Shown here in pieces: positions 1-13,131 of a stretch of DNA of 64,000 bases (position 1 is the stretch's first letter; every line of letters starts with the position of its first letter). The DNA is from Pleurodeles waltl. Lineage: Eukaryota; Chordata; Amphibia; Caudata; Salamandridae. The notes beneath the pieces were generated by a model. That model was not told the origin of the DNA and did no database searches. It saw only the letters and a program-made list of their open reading frames with translations. The position numbers were made by a program, and so were the translations under genes. The stretch covers positions 653,315,717-653,379,716 of the forward strand of contig NC_090446.1 in the NCBI RefSeq assembly GCF_031143425.1, given 5' to 3'.

Positions 1-150
1 CAAACACTGAACTCATATTTCCCTATACTAATCCACCACTAATTCCTCTTGGTTTGGGTTCCGGAGTAGCGTGCTACTCGACCAAAAGCGCTTTGACACC
101 TCTTCAGGGGTAGTAAGCGCTATATAAATACTATTACAATACAATACAAT
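1..150 (+). repeat. 3' tail of an L2/CR1-type LINE or LINE-tailed SINE
   Basis: The stretch ends in AAGCGCTATATAAATAC followed by ATTACAATACAATACAAT. A GCGCTATATAAA-type end followed by a short A/T-rich simple repeat is typical of L2/CR1-related LINE 3' ends and of SINEs that borrow them. The body lies outside the window, so the family cannot be fixed. Orientation is taken from the tail. Confidence 0.35.
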
Positions 151-577
151 GCAAATCACACATTGACTGAGAACCGGAGGCTTCCATAAACACATACAAT
201 TGCATAGTTCTGAAGTGAAACAGTGAGAAAGGCAGACGCAGTCACAGTTTGCAAGTATGATTTACTTTTATTTACATTTACAAAATAATTAGACCAAATG
301 TGAAAAACATGTTGATGAACCTCGGATTTACCGGGTGTGCAAGTTGAACACTGACTTGTTTCAGAATGGGTCTGCTATTTGACATGTGACATATATAGTA
401 ATGGGTCATATGACAAATTATCCACTCGCAGGGGATCGCTAAATGATCTGCCTAATGAATATTAATAAAGCCGGGCACGATTTGTGATGCTTTGTGATTG
501 GCTGTGCATGAAGGGATGGGACCTGCAGAGAACAGCAGATCTCAGTCTCTAAATTTGCATTTCCAAATGGGAACTAT

Positions 578-997
578 GTGCTGGTGGTTGTGACTGGGTT
601 GTGCAGAGTGATAAGATCAATGAATCACAAGTCATATCGCTTTACTAATGATGGAAATTTGAGCGCTAAAGTCTATATAGCAGGTACTCAGACAACTGAA
701 CCTTTGAGTGGGCTGCTTCGTGTCATGGGAGGATTCGAGTGTGTCCACCGTTGGTTTAATCTCACTAACACTGAAATCGCACACTCAAACCTTTTCAGGG
801 CCCACATCAAATGGGAGGAAGCTACCCTGTATTTAAATCACCTTTTGAAGGCTTTCTTGGCCTTTACATTTACGTTACAAGCCTCTCACACATTTGAGCT
901 CCTCAGTAGGAAACTTTTACCAACTGTACTCAGACCCCTTCAAAAGAGCTGGGACAAGGCTGCCAGCTTTTGGTCACATTATCTCCCTCAGGAGTGA
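578..997 (+). other. Unassigned 139-codon ORF
   Basis: An open frame of 139 codons from ATG to TGA with no domain I recognise. It has no clear signal peptide, no repeats and no catalytic motif. A short distance downstream there is an AATAAA (about 1009), and an ATTGG-type inverted CCAAT box lies upstream (about 497). Those two signals could mark an LTR-like or retrogene-like unit, but AT-rich DNA produces them by chance. It is the longest open frame in the first 13 kb, yet a frame of this length is expected occasionally in 64 kb. Real coding status is doubtful; it could equally be part of an unclassified interspersed repeat. Confidence 0.15.
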
Positions 998-3340
998 CCC
1001 AACTTGTAAATAAACCATACCCAATTTGACTGGGCAGGATGGCTTTATTAAAAACTATTATTTTTTTATAGATATTCAGTTAAAAGTTCCTTATAAGGAC
1101 CAGATTATGTTCACTGCATCACTTTCAATTTCTTTGTGTAGAAGAAAGTTTATACAACTATATAAGTAGGTTGGAATTCTGCATCCCAAAAATTCTCAGA
1201 ACATGTCAAAAAATATATAACGTCTTTTCAGTTGGATGCCTATGCTGGTCACAGATAAAGCCCATGTAGCCTGCATTCTGTTGCACTGGCTGTACTTTGC
1301 TTATAAAGTGGGAGTTCTGTTGTGAGGGGTCCCTGATATTGCCGCCCTGGTGCCAAGCACGTGGGTGGGTGACCATTGCTTTGCAGAGGGACCAAGCGTA
1401 CCCTGTCTTTCATTGTTTGTGGTGATTAAGCCAGTGGTCAACAAATTCAGTCATGTTTTTGAGCAAACTGTGTGTTTGGTTGAGAGGAAGTTTTGCTTTT
1501 TTTCCTGTGTGCACTAGGAACGGATGATGTGTGAAGTTACCAGTTGTTGAAACAAATAAAACTCAAAAAAATAAACAGCTTCTGAAAATGCAAGTGAATT
1601 TCAGTTTGACCTTTTAGCCAAATGGCAAAGATTTCTACACCTTGCAGCCAAGGAGCCAAATGCTGGCCTCTCTAGCTCAGAGGCGGGGATGTTCCCACCC
1701 CCTCACCCCAATACACGGAAGACTAGATTAGAAAATAACCTTTCGAAGTTTAAGGAAGAAGGTGTCTTTCAACGTATTTCAAAAGCATCCACTTTAAACA
1801 TATGCATAATTTCAGTGAAAATATTGTAATAAAACTAGCAAATATGCTTCTTGACAGAAAATTTCAAGCTAAAATATTGTGCGTTCAGTTGAAAATATGA
1901 ATGAAGGCGGGCAGTCTTTCATTAAGTACAGAATTAGTAAGCATACGCAGTTTTGATGTTAGCATACACAAGTGTCCTTAGATTTGTGGGCCTGTTTGAT
2001 TTTGGGTCATGTAGTCTGTGTCTGCTACCAAGAGCTATTATTTTGGGGGGAGGCACATGGCAGGTAAAACTACCCTAAATAAAACGCTCTAATCTAACCG
2101 TTCAATTATTAGAAACAAAAAAAATAACTGTAAATGTCACAAAAAGATAGCCTTCCAGTGGCTGAATTACGCACTGTGAAGCTGTAAAATCTGGTATCAA
2201 TCTTGGCTTCCCTTTTTCACCTAAGGTGTGATCCTAAGCTAATATTGAATTTCAACACGACTCCCTTTTATCTTACTTCTTCAAGGCCACAGGTAGGATA
2301 AGGCTGGTGAGGGGCAGAATACTGACAGCAAGACACAAACGCACGTCTCTCTCCCCGTGTCCTGGCAAATACAGACTGCAGGCACCTGTAGGCAGGACAG
2401 TCTCTTGTGGGAGGTCAGATAATCGTTGGAAAGTTGCAGCACAAAGAAAGTGCAGAGGGCAGCGGCATCACCTTCATTCAAAGATCATTAAATTGGTCAC
2501 AGATACCTGGTGGGAGGTCAGCATGTCAAGCGCAGGGCCATTGTAAGAAGCGCTTTCCCTCGATAACGGCCCTGTGAATCATGGAGGTCAGAGGAAAAAT
2601 GATTTTGCCTTCATTGACCTGCGAGTGTGTTGCAGAAAGAAGCTCGGGTATAGGGCAAGCCATGCCATGATCATTTCCCTTAGCATCTCAATTAATCGTA
2701 GAATTATCTCGTACCACAACACTTTGTCCCTGTTTGTTAAGAGGTCATCTTATGAATGATTCTCCCCTTCGCTGTGGAGATTTGACAGCAGGCTGCTTCT
2801 AGTTTCAGGTTATGTCAATTGTATGCAGTCTTGTTTAAATTATTTTTTTTAGTAACAATGTGGGCGCAGTGGGGTCTACGTTAAAAACCTAGGAAGGCCT
2901 TGAGTTATGCTATTTGTCAAGGGAAAAGAGAAGGAATAATAAATGGATGAGCAGCTTCATTTGAACCTTCTTCAACTGAAAACAGATTATTTGCTCTGGG
3001 TCACCAACCAGCTATCATCTGATATTTAGTCCCACTTTTTTGAAAGGCTAACCATAGGTGTATGATACTAGAGAAAAGGATCAAGGAGGTGTCATGTTTT
3101 GGAATCACTGGGGAAATGGGCCGCCTATCAGCTTTCCAGATAGAAGATAGGAGGAGTCAGATTTCTGTCTTGGGGATTATGAATTCCTCTGTTGAAACCG
3201 TAGATGGGCAAACTGGTAAACTGTCTGTGTGCCACAAATTTTACTGTCCTTTCTCTTCGTTTCAGTCTCAAAAGAACTGGTTGAGTATTGTCTCATTTCT
3301 GCAAGATTAAATAAATTTAGGGTGCAGAAGTGAGAAATTT
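998..3340. other. No recognised feature
   Basis: AT-rich, non-repetitive-looking DNA. Short open frames (for example around 2281-2760 and 3062-3310) carry no motif I recognise. No tRNA, array or transposon end is visible. Confidence 0.5.
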
Positions 3341-3342
3341 TA

Positions 3343-3450
3343 GTTACGGCGATTACGCAAGTGGAAATAGAGAAAGCCATATTTTAGCTTGCTGCTGGTA
3401 AGGCTGCTGGTCCTGATTAAGTCCTGCTAGAGTTATAGAGAGCATTTTGT
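3343..3450 (+). pseudogene. Decayed reverse-transcriptase N-terminal fragment (LINE)
   Basis: Translation gives QVEIEKAIF, a stop, then AAGKAAGPD, a stop and LLEL. The pattern 'EI..AI......GKA.GPD..P.EL' is the conserved block just upstream of the RT palm in L1 and other LINE ORF2 proteins. Stops interrupt it and the rest of the RT (about 3450-4050) is no longer readable with confidence. The clade cannot be set from such a short match; chance similarity is possible. Confidence 0.35.
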
Positions 3451-4149
3451 ATTATAGGCAATCCCCTAGTGCTGGAATTAATTCATTCATTAGGCTTTGA
3501 ACGTGTTTCCTCTACATACTTCAGTTTATTCTGCTTTTCTGTTTATTTGTCAAAAGGGCCCAATTAAGTTAGCAAATTTTCATATGGCTATATATGCCCT
3601 ACGGTATCTACAAACCCCACGAAATTAGGGTGGTTTGTCGCTTCCTCCCTCTTGTCATATTTTATTGAAGTGGTTGGGCTACGGAAATGGGTTTCTGGTG
3701 GGTTATTTACAGATCACCAGGTCTTCAAACACTACAATACCAAAGAAGATCCTGGTACATAGCATACTTTAAACTGCATAATTCAAGAATTTCAGGTGTA
3801 TCCTAAGATCTTGCAGTCTATTTAAACTACTTGTCACACACCAACTTGTTATCAGTATATCTCACTTGGTTAGGTCCTATTCTGCCACCATTTGTCAGTG
3901 TGACAGTTTTCTAATTAATTTGCTGGAGCGACTTGCAGTTTCAGACTGAGTAAACTGTATAGGTATGGACGATGAATTTTGCCAAAAAAAACAGATTTGT
4001 TCAACCTTGCCCAGTAGGTCACAGGCAGAGGTGCATAAACCCCCCAGAGCATGGCATACAATATCTACACCCCCCCTTCCTTATTTGAGGCGATTCAATC
4101 TATGCCTGGCAAACTTGTTTAAACTGTAGGTTCATTTCCCTCCCCCATC

Positions 4150-5945
4150 GCCTATGAAAACACTCTCACTCTTTCAATCAACTTATGTGATGATCTTTCA
4201 GATTACTTTTTTAAGAAAAGTCAAACTATGTACAATCAGTCTCTATTGCAGGTTTCCAAGCATCTGGCAGATGAGCCAGCCTCATTCTCTGACCCTTTAC
4301 TTACTGCTTTTAACCACATATCCCTGGAAGATTCCTATGCTGAATTATCTAAATACATATTGGGTTCCCTTTAGATTAATGACCTATGGGGATTCTAAAA
4401 CTTGCCTTCACTCTTGTGAATCCCAGTTTGAATAAACTGATGAATTCTTCATTGGTACTTGCCTTTGTTAAGATGAGTTGGAAGCAGGCTCTACTGCTTC
4501 CGTTATTAAAACAAAAACGAATGCGGATCCAGATTTTTTAAGTAACTTTAGATCTATTTCACTCCTGTTAATGGCTAAACTGTTGGAGAAGTTAGTCAAT
4601 AGACAACTCTCCCGTTTCTTAGAATCCAATCAACTTCTACATGACTCTTATCCTGTATTCTGATCAGGGTTCAGCATTGACTGAGCCTTACTGAAGGTTA
4701 TGGAGTCAATTAAGGAAAATCTTGATAAAAATTCATCTGCAATGGTGGTTTTGCTTGATTTGCCCTTGGCATTTAACACTGTTTCTCATCCTGTTTGGCC
4801 AAGTAGGCTCAGTAAGATTGGAATGTGAGGGCAAGCTTTGACCTGGCTTAAATCTATTATTGAACATACAAAGCAGCAGTTTTTCTCTCCTCTTACAGCT
4901 CCAAACCATCAGAGTGTGGAGTCCTGCAGGGTTCTGGGTTGAGCAACACTTATCAGTAATTATTTGGGGCTTTTAGCAATACTGGTGGAATCTTGGGGAA
5001 TACATGTGATCTAATATTCTGGCAACATGCAGCTCCTTTTGTCCTTTCAGGAGAATGAGGTTGAAGCTTTGTGTTCTTTCAAACGGAGTCTTGGCAGTTG
5101 TAGAATGGATGAATAATAACTCTCTTAAGCTTAATTCTGATAAAGCAGAGATTTTTGTTTATGGCACCAAGCACACCCCTGATTCCAGCAATTGGTAGCC
5201 GACTGAGTTTGGGGTCCCTTCTTTGCCTGCACCAACTGTACGAAATGTAGGTGCTAAATTTGATTCCAACCTTTCGTTTTAACCCCAAGCTAAGGCAATT
5301 TATGCAAGCTTTTTTCCTACGCTCAGATCTTTAAAAAGGATGTTACATTTGGTGCCCAAAGATACTCACAAGACTATTGTTCATGCTCTGGTGACATCTA
5401 GATTGGATTATGCAAATAGTCTATATTTGGGTCTGCCTGCATAGCTGATTCAACTCCTTCAGACGATTCAAAACACAGCTGTCCATCCGACCAGATCCTG
5501 GTTTATCAGTGACTTCTTATGGCAACTACATGCGTTACCTCTGACCAAGGGGACCCAATACAAGGTGCTAACTTTTGCCTTTAGAGCATTCAAAAAAGAA
5601 AGGAACTCTTTACCAAAGTAAGAGGTTCAAGTTTTACCATCATGTTAGATCCTTAAGATCTAACAATCTACAGCTTCTTCAACTGCTGCTGTCTGTCAAA
5701 GTTAGGAGAGCTGGGAGATAGTTTGTCTATGTCACCTCTAAGTTCTGGAACTCTCTTCCTCTCAGCCTAAACCTTCTACCGTTAGAAACTGCTTTTAGAA
5801 AGAATCTGAAAATGTTTTGATTCTCGTTTGGTTGGTGCCTGATTCGGGATTGGGTTGTCTGTTTAGCTTTGCTATTTGTCTCTTGCTGTTGGCACCAGGA
5901 CTCTTCTTCGGAAGCAGCTGTGCGCTTTATAAATGTTTATTGTAT
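4150..5945 (+). mobile_element. Decayed L2/CR1-type LINE, RT half and 3' end
   Basis: Non-LTR retrotransposon remnant, truncated at the 5' end. In order along the + strand: DLSDYFFKKSQTMYNQSLLQ (linker before RT, about 4196); FLSNFRSISLLLMAKLLEKL (RT block, 4540-4600); LNQL-like LESNQLLHDS; LLDLPLAFNTVSHP (catalytic block A, family form LDLSAAFDTVDH, about 4752); CGVLQGSGLS (block B/C, about 4917); LNSDKAEIFV-like (about 5130); HALVTSRLDYANSLYLGLPA (C-terminal block, about 5385). The element ends with GCGCTTTATAAATG and TTATTGTATTGT near 5945. Many stops and frameshifts show it is dead. The YADD motif region (about 5000) is not recognisable. L2 is preferred over CR1 because of the LDYANSLYLGLP and tail style, but the two are hard to separate by eye. 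Confidence 0.8.
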
Positions 5946-8900
5946 TGTGGCAGGAGCTAGTCTTTCTTTATGACCTTAAAAACAAGATTAGTAGTAACAA
6001 CCAGAGGCATAGGAAGATCAGGAAAACTTGACCACCACCCAATGAATGGCTGTCTGTGCATACTCCAGGCAGAATGTGATTGAGTAATTATTGATTTGTA
6101 TTGTTAATAATTCACTTAACTGTTTATTGGTCCTATGTATTTAATCATCGTATAGCACTTTTGACAAAATAATTTTAGTGTTCTGGCTGATGTAGCACAT
6201 TTGCAGGAGCCCCTACTGCATCAAAGTATTGTCAATGAATTGCAAAGGATGATACTTTCTTTTGTTACTCTCCCAATAAAAAATAGAACATTTTAAATGT
6301 GTGGCAGAGGACTGGTGCATAACCAGAGATGGGGAAGTGCTGAATAAACGCCTGCTCTTAGTGATCGTTGCGATGGTGTTCCATATTTTATAGACAGTTT
6401 TGAACTCATATTACACTAGGCCTGGATTTAGGAGTCCTTAATCATAACGGAGTATGAGAATGTTGTCGGGTGAAGTGAAGTTCTGTTTGGTCAACACTGT
6501 TTTGTTCAAACCAGCTTCACTCGCAGATACATGGCGATTAAATCCAGCTCCATGTAGAGGTCACACTGTTCGATGACTTAGAGCTGCCCACACCGAAACA
6601 GCATGCATGTAGGAATATTTATCATTGGAGACCCACAAAGACCCGGTGACCTCAGAATGCCAATTTCTCTTCTATCTGTTAACACCACGTTGTGGTGCGG
6701 TTTGACTCAAATCTCCTCTAACACTCCAGGTTGCCCTACTTATGTAAACACAAACTGTGGTCTAGCAAGGCCATCGCCGTTGTCATAAATATTTCACAAA
6801 AGCAGAAATACATTAAGCACACAATAAAACGATTACAAAAATATACCCGTTTACGATAAGCAATTTAAAATACGTTTCATTTTTTAAAAGAATCTAGTCT
6901 AGTCCTGATAAATACGTTTCAATATCACGTTCATTAAAAAATTATGAGGTAATGAAGTCATCCTTTTACCCCTGAACTAGCTCTATTACATGGATATTGC
7001 ATAACATTATCTGCTTTGGGGTAACTGGAGAAGAAATTCAGCAGCACCAACAGATGATAGCCAATTAGTGGCCCAGCCTACATGAACCAGCTCTTTTCAC
7101 CCGGCTTTGAAACTGCACGGACTCCCACTCCCGTTTTCAACAGGTTTTTGGGGTGAATGTTGTCCATAACTTTATAGGCCGATTTCTCTCTACATCTCTC
7201 TCTTGTGAGGTCGTGCAATGCATACATAATCAACCAGTCCGAGACGACATTAAAATCGAAGAAACAGGGACGTAAAATAATCATACTGCCGAGGGCTTAT
7301 CTCTGAATACTTTGAGCCGATATCTGAGTCTCAAATACAGACTGTCAGTTTTCCCAACAACTCTGGATGCAAGGCTTTTCACAAAAGCAGCCCTTACCTC
7401 ATTCCACGCAGCAATGCGATGACCTCTTCGCTCTAAGACGTGATAATGGCTCCCCTACAGGCAATATCCATATACTGCTCAAAGATTGACATTACTGGAT
7501 TTGGAAAGGTCATAGTCCAAACCTCTTTATTTAGTGCTGCAAAGTAGCTTTAGTGATTTGCAAAACCACAAAACACAAGCTTTGTGCTTTTTACACTGTC
7601 TTGACACATTTATTCCAATCCCATCATTTTTCACAGTTTGCAGTTATCTACTAAATTCTGCTGTGTGAAAAGAATAGGACTTCCTATATTTTTCCCTTAA
7701 CTACAATTTCAAATAATAGTTTATGCACAGGCTGCTCATCGGAAAGGAGACTTGCAATGAGCTCTAATAAGACAGACTAGGAAAAAGTACGATCTCAAAT
7801 AGAAATGTCTGGAAGCATATGCATTCCACAGTTATTACTAAATAATATATATAGATCTGTGCAATTTGGACTGTTGATGGATCCCTCGAGCAAGGTGAGG
7901 GATGGTGTAAACATACGGGAATACCTCACACAGCGGTGAACATTGACAAAGTACATAGGTGTACGTTTCGTGATCTAGCAGAGAAGGCATGCTGTCACAG
8001 GACTTGGTCATCTTATGAAAGCAACAGTTAAGGCTCCCCAAGCTGGATCAGGGATAAAGCAGTGGCTAGGTGAGTTTAGATTGAAACATAATATCCGTTC
8101 TGCGACTCATTGTGGCCAGATCTTTTATGGCATATAAATGATAAAACCTTGAAGAGGATCTGTAATACATTAAAGTTCAATCCAAGGTTAATGATGGGTG
8201 GCCAACAGTTCTTAGACGACTGACCAACTTCAGTGTGTCTTAGCTGTACCTTGTGTTTGGCTCTCGTCCATTACATCTAGGTTAAAGGAGTGACGTATTT
8301 GAAGGCCTGTCTGAAAAAGTAAGTCTTCTGCCCTTTGCCTAATTTTCCTGCCAATTATCTAATGGACAGGGAAGCATGGCTTAGACAAGAACCCCAAACA
8401 TGTTAGGATCTATTCTTAATGTTTTTAGTTTAAATATTTTGTGGGTAACTATATTGTCTTAAATGGTAGAAGAGCGGCTTCTGCAAGATACAGTCACAAA
8501 CTGCGATCCTTCCTTGATAGGGATCAAAAGATGAAGAAGACCGGCTGTAGGCTGCTATACTCGTTGTGCTTCCTTGTGGGAGATGCCTGTGAACAGGTTA
8601 TTACACTACCCTACGCTACATCTTACATGTGTTAATTTGAGGAGTATGCAATGGTAGCAATCTCCCACAGAGAGGAGTCCCTCTTGCATGTATACTTTGA
8701 ATATCAAGGCTTTGTGAGGCAGGGAAGATCAAGATTGGCTTGTAGGTGAACTAATAGTCAGGATTAGCATTTGTCGCCTTATATGGTGGCAGGATTGCTT
8801 CAGGTTGGCACGTAAGTGGCTGGGCGGTAAAGACGGACCTATTGTTGTTGAGCGGTACCACAGCCTCTACCTCAAGGTTGGGTGCCCTTTCGTTACATGA

Positions 8901-9930
8901 TCGGATGAATTTTCGAAATGTCATAGGAGTTTGTTTGATACTACACCTGAACTGTAGAAAATTCCGGGAAGGCTGTCACATCGAATGTCAGTGTTCTCTG
9001 ATAGCACTGACGTGTGGAATGAAGGACTTGGAATAATTTTGTTGTGAGATAGTACTCTCATTTCTAGCTGCTGGATCAGTTGGAGAATAGCTGAATGTAG
9101 GTGATCAATTTTCCTGTTTCTGGTGTCTAATACCTGTAACCTATACCTAGAAGCTACTCTCATAATTCAGTTTTCAGTGTCCAAAACAGCTCATATTGAA
9201 CATAACAGTTACCTTGAAATAATGTCTTTCTCCATCAATGGGGCATTGAGGAGGGGTTAATTATGTGATATTTGCTCTGACAGTGTTGAACAAGTTGCAA
9301 AAATACATAAGGTTTTCACAAAGTTCCTCAACTGGGATGGAGTGGCAATGGTTTTGGAAAGAGCTACATATCCAAAACATCCCTCTGGAGCGACTCAAAG
9401 ACTTTTTGATGCAGGAATACAAGTATTCTATTTATTTTATTATTTATTTTGAGTGTTTATAGGACCACAGACTTGGCCACAAGGGCAACAGTATGATTTA
9501 CACAAAACATAGCAGCAGGTAAATCTGAAACATAACATGGCTGCAGAATATATCCAACAATGGTATATTTGATATATAATAGGTTAAGGAATTGAATGTG
9601 CAGTAGATACCTTGAAGGGCTACGATTTGTAGAGATGTCACAGCTATATTGATATCTAAGCTATCAGTGTGTTGCTTGAACCCTAGGAATAGAATAGTAT
9701 TACAGGGGGAAAATGGGTCTATAGCACACTTCTACACCAAGGCATGATGTAAAAACAGCAGGTACTTACATACATTGCAATTAAAGTGTTCCCAGGAGAG
9801 TCTGCCCTGCTCAATTTAATTGGATATTAGCTAAACCCTTTTTTTGCAGTTTTTACAGAAAACTCAACCTGAACATATTGGAGTACTTTACATGAGCACC
9901 AGTTACATTACAAAAGGACACTTTTTTTTT
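5946..9930. other. No recognised feature
   Basis: About 4 kb without a supported gene or mobile element. Short open frames (60-80 codons) on both strands have no recognisable motif. AT-rich runs occur near 6790-6960. Old, unrecognisable repeats or host intron/intergenic DNA are both possible. Confidence 0.5.
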
Positions 9931-9932
9931 TT

Positions 9933-10045
9933 TAGACATGGGGAGATAAAGTGATTTGCCCAGAATCACAGGATGCGAAAAGTAGAGCCGGGTTCCATAG
10001 CTCCAAAGTAGGCAACTCTGGCCCTCACTCCACATCCTCTCCCCT
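9933..10045 (+). repeat. MIR/CORE-like SINE fragment
   Basis: The order of blocks GGGGAGATAAAGTGATTTGCCC, AATCACAGGATG, AGTAGAGCCGGGTTCCATA and CTCCAAAGTA, ending at CACTCCACATCCTCT, follows the MIR/CORE-SINE core (in MIR: gagg-ttaagtgacttgcccaaggtcac, then agctgggattcgaac). The fragment follows a T12 run. The tRNA-derived head is absent. This is recognition by eye from known MIR structure; only a consensus alignment would settle it. Confidence 0.45.
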
Positions 10046-12396
10046 AAAGCAAGCCCTTCATTTAAACCCTCTGCTGATATCCCATGCTAGAGCAAAAACG
10101 ACTTTGGGTTCCACAAAGCTATTGCTTCTTCTACTGATCACAACCTCCCTGCCTACAATATTTTCATAAACCATGCCTCTGTATTTAATCTAGCAGCAGG
10201 ATCAATGATCAGTGACTAATCTTGATTTCGAGATCAGTACTGAAGGCAGGCGTGTGCCCTCACACGTTGGTCCTTGCCTTTAAGAAGGGGGATATTTAAA
10301 AACTCATATCACATGGGCTCTTGGCTGGCTTTGTTATGCCTTGCAAGATGTCTTCTGCAAAAAAAACGATGGTTTGTATGCACATTAATATCCCTTTCAA
10401 ACAGACAGGTTTTATTTTACTGTCTAATTTTATCAATTTTAGCAACAGCTGCCATTGCAGAAGGACGGTACCAGTGGAGTAAGCATTTTTAAAACTCAAC
10501 CTTTTTGGCTTCACTGGGAGTCTCCTGTGATGGACCAAAACAGAATGTTGAAGACTTCCAAAGGTGCTACGGTTGTGCTTACATACTTTTCTGACAGAGA
10601 CTTAGTTTGTCATATGTTCGTCATCAGAACATGCAACTGTGATGTCAAGTGAGTTGAGCCTTACCCCATTACTTCAGATTTATATATCTATAACCACTTA
10701 ACCACAAAGATGTCAGTCAAAGAAAATGACGTTTAGAGGAAGGAAAAAGAGAGGAAGGCGTTGGTTGGTGGGTAACAACTGAAGGTAGTCCAAAATTACT
10801 GTTATCTTGATATGTTGATCGATTATCGTGGTAGCTACTAATAGAATCAAAGGCAGGAAATATCTGCAATTTCCACTGACAGCCATTACCCAGCATCTGC
10901 AAAAATAGGGTAATTAACAGCGGCTTCCCTCAAGGCAGCTTACAAGGTAAAGGTATTGTCACGAGGATGACCTGTGCTACTTTCATGTGTTGGTTAAATA
11001 ATTGCTGGGTTCTGGCTCTTTTGAAGGGCCGCTATTGTGAAAAGCACAGCGACTACGTACATCTGCCTTCATTCTCCTGATCCGTAAAGAGCTGGTCTTG
11101 AGTCCAGCAAAGATACCACAGCTACAGGAACAATGATGTTGTTTTACAACACATGTCGATCGTATCCGAGTAGTCTACTGGGGCAATTTACATGTATTAC
11201 AGTGAACGCACCTTGTATGCATACATCAATTGAGTGGAACAGAGCTCTACATCTCTTGTGTCCACGAAGAGAAAGTAAGAATTCAGAAGATGTGTTCAAG
11301 CAGAGTGTGGCCATAGAATATTCTATTATTTTGACCAGCCATTTCTTACTGCTAAATCCTTTTGTCAAACCGATCTGAGTACCTAGGCCAGGTCAACTTT
11401 ATGGGGCAAGTCTGCTGCTGCCTTAGACTGGCGGGTGTGTTTTCCATTTTTTGGCAACTTGCCCTTTCCAGGGCTAGAGCAGGAATGCTCGCGGATGAAA
11501 TAATGTGGCAGCTCTGTGGTTACAGCTGATACAGGATGATTACTGCCTGCATTATATACATTACATAACCCCTGGTTTTAAATATCTTATTCTTTTGGGT
11601 GGCACATCCTGTTTTTAAACGAACACCCGTCAGAAGGAGATCTTCATAAATGCGAAATGTTTTTTGAAATTCTAGAGTGCATTCTTAATGGGTAGTTTAT
11701 ATGGTGTTGTATGTTAAAAATGTATTATCTGTATTCTGTTATGTATGTTTTTATGAACGGAAAAATTAATATTTATAAGTAATGGTAATGGAGATCGGGT
11801 AGTTTTTGCTGCTCCTTCTATGCAAGTACAAAACTACTCTTTCAAGTGGTCCCTGTTCCACACACCGACCATGACAACTGTTGGAAGTTGTCCAAAACAG
11901 AGCCTTATATACCAGCAGCGCAGAGAGTGACTAAAGTTCTGGTAATATAGTACTCACAGCCCCAATAGCTCTTATCTTTATATATGCTAATGCTGGCTAC
12001 TGGTTGGCATCTCCATCCATTATTCCATCTCTGCACAAAGCGTAGTAGTCAGATTTTGTTATCGCAAGAATAGCCCATTTGAGGATAGCCAGGAAGCTCA
12101 CGTGTAGCTTGATTTGAAGGAGCTGAGAGACTGCCTGGTATGGGTCATCCAGAGTTAAATAGTGCCTCCTTATGAACAGCACAAGATAGCGCTTTCTTGT
12201 GTATAGCCTTGGGGTTCTTCCATAACCAAACTGTGAGTTTGGGTGTTTGAATATTTACACCCACCCATTTTGTGTTTGGATGAATCCTAGTTGTAGACTA
12301 CAGTAAGAAGGGCAGCTATGGGTGAATCCTAGCAACTTTTGTAGCAACTCTAGATCAGTGGTAGTTAATCTCTTGTTGTTTAATGGCCGCAAAGCT
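10046..12396. other. No recognised feature
   Basis: No gene, RNA or transposon is supported. Open frames up to 81 codons (11133-11378 +, opposed by 11144-11368 -) are mutual shadows with no motif. Confidence 0.5.
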
Positions 12397-12939
12397 GGTA
12401 AGCAAAAGAATGATGGATTAAACCCAGATCTGTGATTGGGGGTAAGTGTTTGAAAAGTTTCAACACTGTCCATCATCCTTTTGTGTTACTAAAGTTACCC
12501 TAAGTGAGAAGGGGATGTCCAGACGTGGGTCCTGTGCTCACTGTGCCACTGGATTCAAGCTAGCCTGGCTGATGAAAGGTGATACCTTGTTTCACCAGGA
12601 TGCTTGTTTCTGGTCCAGGGAGGACCTGGCAGTTTGGGCTGGACTGTTACCATGGGAACAAGGTCAAGACTGATTTGCATAGCGCTGGGTCCAAACTGGG
12701 GCAGCATGGTAAGCAAAAGAACAATTGATTAAACACAGATCTGTGACTTGGGGTGAGTGTTTGAAAAGTTTCAGCACTTTGTCCGTCATCCTTTTGTGTT
12801 GCTTACGTTGCCCTAAGTGGGAAGGGTATGCCAGAGCAAAAAAACAATAGATTAAACCCAGATCTGTTGCAGGGGGTGAGTGTTTGAAACGGTTCAGCAC
12901 TCTGTCCCTCATCCTTTTATGTTGCTAAAATTGCCCATA
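12397..12939 (+). repeat. Three direct repeat units of about 110-123 bp
   Basis: Units lie at about 12397-12519, 12708-12830 and 12831-12939. Each has the order GCAAAAGAA(T/C), GGATTAAACCCAGATCTG, GGGTGAGTGTTTGAAA, TTCA(A/G)CACT and GTCC(A/G/C)TCATCCTTTT(G/A)TGTT. Units 2 and 3 are adjacent; units 1 and 2 are separated by about 190 bp of different sequence. The array ends where DIRS-like sequence begins, so it may be the upstream repeat region of that element or an older repeat into which it landed. No coding content is seen. Confidence 0.75.
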
Positions 12940-13131
12940 TAAGAGCCACCAATGTGCACTGACATCAGTTCCTTTATTTCCGCACCAGTCACATGGATCC
13001 AGAGACCTACCTCTGTAATTTTTTGACCACCTTTTTTGTATAGCTTTTTTTAGGTTTTTTTTTTAGTTTTGCTCCCAATGTGACAGGGACATATCACCAA
13101 ACAAACCTAGTGGATTTAAACCATTTGGAGA

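Noticed and set aside
10296..10538. Overlapping frames on both strands (10274-10652) as a host exon
   Set aside because: No conserved domain, no convincing splice sites that fix an exon, and mutual overlap suggests chance frames.
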